Virus record (IMG/VR): IMGVR_UViG_3300047493_000037
Location: 30,713 to 94,712 of that record
Strand: one strand, 5' to 3'
Source of the DNA: a virus
DNA length: 64,000 nt
Part shown: positions 59,806-64,000 of the stretch, one piece after another
Position numbering within the stretch: position 1 is the first letter of the stretch
How the letters are laid out: the number at the start of each line of letters is the position of its first letter
The notes under the pieces: generated by a model
The model's database searches: none
Seen by the model: only the letters and a program-made list of their open reading frames with translations
Told to the model about the DNA's origin: nothing
Position numbers and translations under genes: made by a program

Positions 59806-60798
59806 ATGAGTTATAGTCAAAACTTCTTTGGAAAATTTACTCAGCTTTTGCCAATAACCTCTATCGCAAACACAACTGCTCCAGTGTTTTCGGGGGTTTC
59901 TTCCGCTGTTGGCAATAATGATGGTTCTGTAACTGTTAACTGGTCACTTGCCACTGGAAGCGCAGCTACACCTATAAGGTATAAGGTGTATATAGCAGCT
60001 GGAGCCAGTGTGAGTCCTTCTTCTTTATTTGTTGCTGGTAATATTGCAGAAGAAGCACCTTCTACATGGACAAAAGCTAATGTTTTTCAACTAGGAGATC
60101 AGGCAACTTATCTAGTTAATGGTCAAACTTACACTGTTGGCGTGAGAGCTTTTAGCTCACAGAATATTACTGAAACAAATACAGCAACTGTAAATGTTAC
60201 TGCAATTGCTTCTGGAAATCTAGCTACAGTGCTTCAAACCATTGCTACAAGCTTAGGGGTTGTTGAGACTAATTTGTCGACGACAGCAACTAATATTGCT
60301 ACCACAGAGACGTTGCTAGCGGGAGATATTTCTACTTTTAATACTTACTTGGGAACTTTTTCTTCTAATTTAACCACGCTTGCTAGCGCAAATGCTACAT
60401 ATGCTAGCAACAATACTAGCTTTTCTAATTATTTAACCGCATTAAATACTTATTTAACTACGTTTGCCAGTGACTTATCAACGCTTTCAACAAACTTATC
60501 TACGATGTCGTCTTTGAATAGTAGTATAGCGACATCTGCTAGTAGCTTAAGCACTTCCGCATCTGGTTTGGCTTCTTCGGCTACCAGTATAGCGTCTACT
60601 GAATCATTGTTAGCAACAGATGTATCTACTTTTAGTAGTGACTTGACCACGTTCGCCAGTGACTTGACCACGTTCTCTAGCTATTTGACAACCATGGGAA
60701 CAGATATCAGTAACCTATCTACGGCAACGACTGGCGTCACTGCGGCAGCGGCAAGCATTGCAACGTCTGCTTCATTGATAGCAGCAACTATATTGTAA
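59806..60798 (+). CDS. Fibre protein: fibronectin type III domain plus Ser/Thr/Leu heptads
   Basis: A 330-residue protein. Residues about 22-135 form a fibronectin type III-like domain (DGSVTVNWSLATGSAATPIR, then YLVNGQTYTVGVRAFS). Residues 140-330 are low-complexity Ser/Thr/Ala with regular Leu (STFNTYLGTFSSNLTTLAS), probably a long uncharged trimeric helical bundle. A short stretch near 60640-60680 repeats AGTGACTTGACCACGTTC in tandem. A last gene of the fibre operon, followed by a hairpin terminator. Confidence 0.7.
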   Translation: MSYSQNFFGKFTQLLPITSIANTTAPVFSGVSSAVGNNDGSVTVNWSLATGSAATPIRYKVYIAAGASVSPSSLFVAGNIAEEAPSTWTKANVFQLGDQATYLVNGQTYTVGVRAFSSQNITETNTATVNVTAIASGNLATVLQTIATSLGVVETNLSTTATNIATTETLLAGDISTFNTYLGTFSSNLTTLASANATYASNNTSFSNYLTALNTYLTTFASDLSTLSTNLSTMSSLNSSIATSASSLSTSASGLASSATSIASTESLLATDVSTFSSDLTTFASDLTTFSSYLTTMGTDISNLSTATTGVTAAAASIATSASLIAATIL

Positions 60799-60844
60799 GG
60801 GATTTATAAGGTAGAGATGTGGAGTTGCGTTTATTTGATGAGTA

Positions 60845-60878
60845 GTGGGGAAAAAACCTTATTGGCTTTATTCCCCAC
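60845..60878. terminator. Bidirectional hairpin between convergent genes
   Basis: GTGGGG (60845-60850) pairs with CCCCAC (60873-60878), with interior AAAAAACC and GGCTTTATT extending the helix. It lies between the plus-strand fibre operon and the minus-strand gene ending at 60905, and has T-rich or A-rich flanks inside the stem, so it may stop transcription from both sides. Confidence 0.6.
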
Positions 60879-60904
60879 ACATGCTTAAGATAATTTACGA
60901 GTAA

Positions 60905-61282
60905 TTATTCAGTGATGAGTTCGTCCAGAACGATAAGTTCTTGAGCTGTTAGAGATGCCTTATCACCAAGCTCCCCTAACTTAAGTTTTCCAACTTCAAT
61001 TTCAGTGAGTAAGAGTGCATTAAGTTCAGCTACAAATGCATCTTTGTTTTCTCCAGACAGCCTTACAGAGTTATTATCATCTATTAGCAATGAACCGTCT
61101 TCTTTCTTTTCGCCAAAGCGCTTTAGTGCCTCACTGCGAACTTCTTCATATTTGGTAAGTTCATCGGTGACAACCTTGATGATGCCCCTTAGCTTAAAAG
61201 CGGTTCTCAAAGGAATTTCCTGAGATGCCAGCTTTCTAATAATTGCTTGGTATTGTGGATCTACGAGTTTACTTAGCTTCAT
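60905..61282 (-). CDS. DUF1617-like phage protein
   Basis: A 125-residue helical protein. The sequence pattern (LRTAFKLRGIIKVVTDELTK, YEEVRSEALKRFGEKKEDG, then a FVAELNALLLTEIEV helix) resembles the DUF1617 family, small phage proteins of unknown function encoded near tail genes. GGAG lies upstream of its ATG. It is transcribed against the fibre operon from a spacer shared with the membrane protein gene. Confidence 0.6.
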   Translation of the reverse strand: MKLSKLVDPQYQAIIRKLASQEIPLRTAFKLRGIIKVVTDELTKYEEVRSEALKRFGEKKEDGSLLIDDNNSVRLSGENKDAFVAELNALLLTEIEVGKLKLGELGDKASLTAQELIVLDELITE

Positions 61283-61302
61283 ACATTATCTCCTGATATA
61301 GT

Positions 61303-61312
61303 TATACTAGGA
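61303..61312 (+). promoter_or_regulatory. -10 and ribosome site of the holin-like gene
   Basis: AGTTATACT gives a -10 at 61303-61308, directly followed by AGGA as ribosome site 8 bases before ATG 61321. Confidence 0.45.
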
Positions 61313-61320
61313 AAAATATT

Positions 61321-61641
61321 ATGGACTTGCAAAAAATTGAAAACGACGGTGAATCACTTGTTTCGACTCTAAATGCAGATGGAATTCCTATTCCCCTAAT
61401 AAGAGATCCAGTTTCCAAGGTTGGTTCAGTCCCTCTATCTTTAGTTGTTCTTTCCACCTTACTAGTTGTCGTTGGCATTATAAGCAAGTGGGCAGGAAAA
61501 CTAGGTGGAATTGACATGAATATGGCTATGCAATTCTTTTATGCCAGTTGCTCCCTATACGTAGGTCATACCTTGGTTGCTAAACCAGTGACTCCAACAG
61601 TTCATCCGAATGCCCCTGTTGATAATCCAGATAATAATTGA
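61321..61641 (+). CDS. Two-span membrane protein, holin-like
   Basis: A 106-residue protein with two hydrophobic segments: about 37-56 (VPLSLVVLSTLLVVVGIISK) and about 66-87 (NMAMQFFYASCSLYVGHTLV), and a polar Pro/Asp/Asn tail. Size and topology fit a class II-type holin that would let the lysozyme at 9121 reach the wall. The lysozyme is far away, so the assignment is tentative. Confidence 0.5.
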   Translation: MDLQKIENDGESLVSTLNADGIPIPLIRDPVSKVGSVPLSLVVLSTLLVVVGIISKWAGKLGGIDMNMAMQFFYASCSLYVGHTLVAKPVTPTVHPNAPVDNPDNN

Positions 61642-61800
61642 ATGCCCATCCAAGGGTACATATTTTGATTAAAAATGCATCCCGGGACATCTAAACACCC
61701 TTAGAATCATGATCTATTGATCCATATTGATTCCCGTTTAACCACTCTAATGGATACTCTATGATATTATAGTGATAGGCTGGTAGCCTTGGGGAACATG
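61642..61800 (+). other. Spacer with promoter and leader hairpin
   Basis: 159 bases without a gene. AAGGGT and ACCCTT enclose a segment with palindrome TCCCGGGA; there are two ATTGAT copies. A -10-like TATTAT (61765-61770) predicts a start near 61777, and the RNA would begin with GGCT-GGT-AGCC (61778-61788), followed by the GGGG ribosome site of the next gene. Confidence 0.45.
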
Positions 61801-62205
61801 ATGTCAGATACTAAGAAGATCGACTATATACAGGAAAAGGTTGACTCAATGTCGACCGCCGTCGCCAGCATTGATAAAGAAATTGCCTTACAGAAGGCTG
61901 CCTTTGACACACACACCGAGCAAGACGAAAAAATGTATGGCGAGCTCAAGCGCATGAACGATATTCTTCAAGACAACACGGCATCGCTCAAAGAGCACAT
62001 GCAGCAAACCATGCTGTTAAAAAATATGGTTCTAAAGATGGATGAGCGTCTGTCTCCAATGGAAGTTGAATATATACAGAAAGCCGCAGTGAAAAGCTGG
62101 GTTCTTGCAAAGATAAAGTTTTTAGGGAAACTCGGTCTTGCCTTGGCAACTATTGATGCAGTGTGGATGTATTTGAAACCTGTCCTGGAAAGCTTGCTTA
62201 AGTGA
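61801..62205 (+). CDS. Coiled-coil membrane protein, XhlA-like
   Basis: A 134-residue protein: a charged coiled coil (about 1-85, KIDYIQEKVDSMSTAVASID) and a C-terminal hydrophobic segment (about 105-128, FLGKLGLALATIDAVWMYL). This resembles XhlA-type lysis proteins and other phage tail-anchored proteins. I start at ATG 61801 with TTGGGG 6 bases upstream; ATG 61798 is equally possible. With the preceding gene it may form a lysis pair. Confidence 0.55.
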   Translation: MSDTKKIDYIQEKVDSMSTAVASIDKEIALQKAAFDTHTEQDEKMYGELKRMNDILQDNTASLKEHMQQTMLLKNMVLKMDERLSPMEVEYIQKAAVKSWVLAKIKFLGKLGLALATIDAVWMYLKPVLESLLK

Positions 62206-62233
62206 GTATAACTGATATTATGATAACGTTGGC

Positions 62234-62273
62234 CATGAGAATAATCTCATGCCCGTAACTTCTTAAGGAGAAG
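62234..62273 (+). promoter_or_regulatory. Two leader hairpins of the 133-aa virion gene
   Basis: CATGAGA-ATAA-TCTCATG (62234-62251) is a perfect 7-bp hairpin just after the predicted start of a TATTAT promoter (62216-62221). CTTCT-TAAGG-AGAAG (62259-62273) then presents the TAAGGAG ribosome site in its loop 4 bases before ATG 62278. Confidence 0.6.
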
Positions 62274-62277
62274 GATT

Positions 62278-62679
62278 ATGGCTACACAAAATGAACTACA
62301 GGGTGGTAATACCACTTCCCCAAATCGTGCCCCAGCGGCAAAGGTTATTGCTGGCGCGCTAGCAAACAACCGCGTTGCTCAGGCTCTTATTGCTGCGCTC
62401 GGCTCTGATAGCGTGTTCGCTATCGTTGCTACCAGCACTTCAACTACTGTGAACTTCACTGCTCTTCAGGTTGGCGACATTCTAGTGCATGTTCCTGCTA
62501 CCGCAGGTAACACGTCTTTCGAGACGGTCACTGCCGCTGGAACTAAGCCTTCTGCTGCTGTTGTTGGCGACCTCTACGTCGGTCTTCGCATCGTTAACCT
62601 CGATGCTAACAACCCAATCGTTCCAGCTGGTGGTCAGCTCACTGGCAGAACCACTGGTGACGGCGGTCTTGAGTTCTAA
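62278..62679 (+). CDS. Small virion protein
   Basis: A 133-residue Ala/Thr/Gly-rich protein with C-ending codons and a strong TAAGGAG site, like the genes at 38438 and 39731. It begins MATQNELQGGNTTSPNRAP, is beta-rich in the middle and ends TTGDGGLEF. It resembles phage decoration or hub proteins in composition. Its own promoter and hairpins suggest high expression. No family recognised. Confidence 0.6.
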   Translation: MATQNELQGGNTTSPNRAPAAKVIAGALANNRVAQALIAALGSDSVFAIVATSTSTTVNFTALQVGDILVHVPATAGNTSFETVTAAGTKPSAAVVGDLYVGLRIVNLDANNPIVPAGGQLTGRTTGDGGLEF

Positions 62680-62682
62680 GTT

Positions 62683-63105
62683 TTAGTTTGAATTAATATC
62701 TGAGCTCACCTTGTTGCAAAACTCGGTGAGCTCTTTTATTTTCTGGCTCACAAATTCTTTATCATTGAGTTTGCGATTTCTGCCGGATGGATGTGGCATC
62801 TCGTAGAAGGCGACTCCAAGCAGTGTCAAAGCTTTGGCCGCCGTTTTTCCCAATGCAACTATCTTCGTTGGATAAAGACCATTAATATCTGAAGCAAGTC
62901 TCTCTAGGCTTGTTTCGATCTCTTCTTGAGTGAGCGGACGATTCTCTGCTGTCTTCTGATTCATAACATTAATATGAACCTTGGTTCCCTCGATATCCTT
63001 AATCCACTCAGTGAGAATTTTACTAGATTTGGTAGAGCCATGGAACGCTACGTCGCACGTAGACGCATTTGAAGGATTAGAACCTACGAATAGTATTGTG
63101 CTCAT
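62683..63105 (-). CDS. Uracil-DNA glycosylase-superfamily-like protein
   Basis: A 140-residue protein. It begins ILFVGSNPS, like the first motif of family 4-type uracil-DNA glycosylases (GxxPG), and has KIVALGKTAAKALTLLG and HPSGRNR near the C-terminus, like the second and third motifs. It is smaller than true UDGs and lacks the Fe-S cysteines, so it may be a related DNA-repair or base-recognising protein. Its ATG overlaps the stop of dCMP deaminase. Confidence 0.6.
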   Translation of the reverse strand: MSTILFVGSNPSNASTCDVAFHGSTKSSKILTEWIKDIEGTKVHINVMNQKTAENRPLTQEEIETSLERLASDINGLYPTKIVALGKTAAKALTLLGVAFYEMPHPSGRNRKLNDKEFVSQKIKELTEFCNKVSSDINSN

Positions 63106-63554
63106 TTGCCCACCGTGTAAGTGATCTCGTGAAAACCGTCTTCCCTCTTCTGAATATCAGTCTTAACATCTGGCATGTCAAGAATCTCTTGAAAGTCTCT
63201 GTACAAATCTCTAGCCACAACCTTGGTAATACCACAGTTAATCATTAGTCGCATACAGAGCTTGCACGGACTCAACGTGCATATCAGCGTGCACCCTTCC
63301 ATGGAGATGCCGTGACGAGCACAGTTAGCAATTAAGTTCTGCTCCGCGTGCAAGATGAACTCGTACTTCAATGGACGAGTATTAGGAAGTGCAGTATCGC
63401 TTGCGCCTCTAACAAAGCCGTTAAAGCCTGTGGCGATAATAGCCCCAGAAGTGTCATTCACAAGTACAGCGCCAACTTTTGTCTCTGCATCATGTGAACG
63501 CTTGGAGACGACGTCGGCAACTTCCATGTAGTTTGATACCTTAGAAGGTCTCAC
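63102..63554 (-). CDS. dCMP deaminase
   Basis: A 150-residue zinc deaminase converting dCMP to dUMP. The HAE motif is His69-Ala-Glu71, and the second zinc motif is SPCKLC with Cys97 and Cys100, with TGFNGFVRG before. It starts at GTG 63554, overlapping the stop of a small upstream ORF. Together with dUTPase it feeds dUMP into thymidylate synthesis. Confidence 0.92.
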   Translation of the reverse strand: MRPSKVSNYMEVADVVSKRSHDAETKVGAVLVNDTSGAIIATGFNGFVRGASDTALPNTRPLKYEFILHAEQNLIANCARHGISMEGCTLICTLSPCKLCMRLMINCGITKVVARDLYRDFQEILDMPDVKTDIQKREDGFHEITYTVGK

Positions 63555-63691
63555 AGGATGTCATCCTTGAGCGACCATGGCTTGCTCTGCATCACCTTCC
63601 ATCCATAAGGACTACCAATGTCAGTGACGGTTATTTGGCTTTCGTAAGTTGAATTAGGCTTTTTGAAGTAAACTGTTCTATATGATGGCAT
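63551..63691 (-). CDS. Small ORF coupled to dCMP deaminase
   Basis: A 46-residue ORF (MPSYRTVYFKKPNSTYESQI) with mixed beta/helix character, whose TGA overlaps the GTG start of the deaminase gene (GTGA). The rest, ITVTDIGSPYGWKVMQSKPW, reads like a genuine small protein domain. The ribosome site is weak. It fills what would otherwise be a gap between two leftward genes. Confidence 0.5.
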   Translation of the reverse strand: MPSYRTVYFKKPNSTYESQITVTDIGSPYGWKVMQSKPWSLKDDIL

Positions 63692-63714
63692 GAATGACCA
63701 ATCTGGTGAGTTCT

Positions 63715-64000
63715 CTATTCTTCGTTTTCATAGCTATTCATAGTTAGCTTACTAACCTCTTCTATCCTGGTGATCTCAGTGGGTCCTGCGGTGATGTCTT
63801 CCCAGTCATAGCCCATGTAGATCTTGTCACCCTTTTTAAGGCCGTGAAACCATGTTACTCTGAAAAGTGTATCTGACAAATCTAGGATGAGTTTCTTGTT
63901 TTTGTTAATTGCTCTGCGCCTAAAGGAAGCTTTATTTCTGCGTTCCAAGTTGTAGTCGAACGCATCTTCTTTATCGCTTAAGATAAGGTGATCGACAAAG
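63715..64000 (-). CDS. Unknown protein, 5' end outside window
   Basis: The frame is open to the right edge of the window with no convincing start inside, so at least the last 94 residues are seen. It is basic in the middle (RRNKASFRRRAINKNKKLIL) and then looks like a small beta barrel (TLFRVTWFHGLKKGDKIYMG). It ends in TAG; suppression would add about 27 residues. No family recognised. Confidence 0.5.
   Translation of the reverse strand, partial: FVDHLILSDKEDAFDYNLERRNKASFRRRAINKNKKLILDLSDTLFRVTWFHGLKKGDKIYMGYDWEDITAGPTEITRIEEVSKLTMNSYENEE

Noticed and set aside
1-64000. Full reassignment of TAG to a sense codon (genetic code 15-like) because of the CTA tRNA
   Set aside because: No recognised gene in the window needs an internal TAG as sense, and TAG closes several genes where readthrough would run out of frame through a neighbour (for example 27513). 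Partial suppression fits better.
1-64000. CRISPR array or integrase/attachment site
   Set aside because: No regularly spaced repeats and no recombinase were seen; the only tandem repeats lie inside fibre genes or the promoter pair at 10994.

Overview
The window is part of the genome of a large tailed double-stranded DNA bacteriophage (Caudoviricetes). It holds a terminase, portal, prohead protease, major capsid protein and tail-fibre set beside the phage's own replication, recombination and nucleotide-metabolism genes, packed tightly with many ATGA/TAATG overlaps. No integrase, plasmid, rRNA or CRISPR sequence is visible. The host cannot be named from the sequence. Shine-Dalgarno sites are AGGAG-type, and promoters carry a strong TATAAT -10 with no obvious -35.

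Layout. 1-3974: distal tail-fibre genes and a tail-collar protein. 3975-7301 (minus strand): primase, DnaB-like helicase, small proteins and an HNH nuclease. 7302-9570: a possibly structured divergent spacer, a UvsW-like helicase and a T4-type lysozyme. 9571-11016: an RNA-rich locus with a tRNA-like gene lacking a normal anticodon loop, a peptidyl-tRNA-hydrolase-like gene, a second tRNA-like RNA with a large insert, a small membrane protein, a clear amber-suppressor tRNA (anticodon CTA) and strong hairpins. 11017-28889: dUTPase, methylase-like protein, GroEL-type chaperonin, SbcC/gp46, family C DNA polymerase, gp32-like SSB, RecA/UvsX and SbcD/gp47. 28941-34293: small and large terminase and portal. 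34452-43851: two dNMP kinases, a Cys-rich sigma-region-4-like protein, a composite prohead protease, scaffold-like protein, capsid protein, exonuclease and CYTH protein. 43925-50116: virion-associated or neck proteins, one with a sigma-region-2-like domain. 50116-60798: long modular tail fibres. 60905-64000: DUF1617-like protein, holin-like membrane proteins, UDG-like protein, dCMP deaminase and an edge-truncated gene.

How it fits together. The replication and recombination set resembles T4 in function (gp32, UvsX, UvsW, gp46/47, primase-helicase), but the polymerase is of the bacterial PolIII-alpha type. dUTPase, dCMP deaminase and two dNMP kinases feed dTTP synthesis. Late-style promoters (GTATAAT or TATAAATA, no -35) fall into two classes: some lie 6 nt in front of a start codon and predict leaderless mRNAs, others predict mRNAs that begin with a short hairpin followed by a Shine-Dalgarno site. 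Split sigma-like domains (region 2 in the 45463 gene, region 4 in the 36095 gene) are candidates for recognising them.

Most interesting: the tRNA-like RNA plus amber-suppressor locus, together with TAG stops on a minority of genes including the polymerase (three in-frame TAGs lead directly into the next gene); the protease-transglycosylase-capsid-motif-zinc-ribbon fusion; and small ORFs, one carrying a capsid-like motif, placed in front of promoters.
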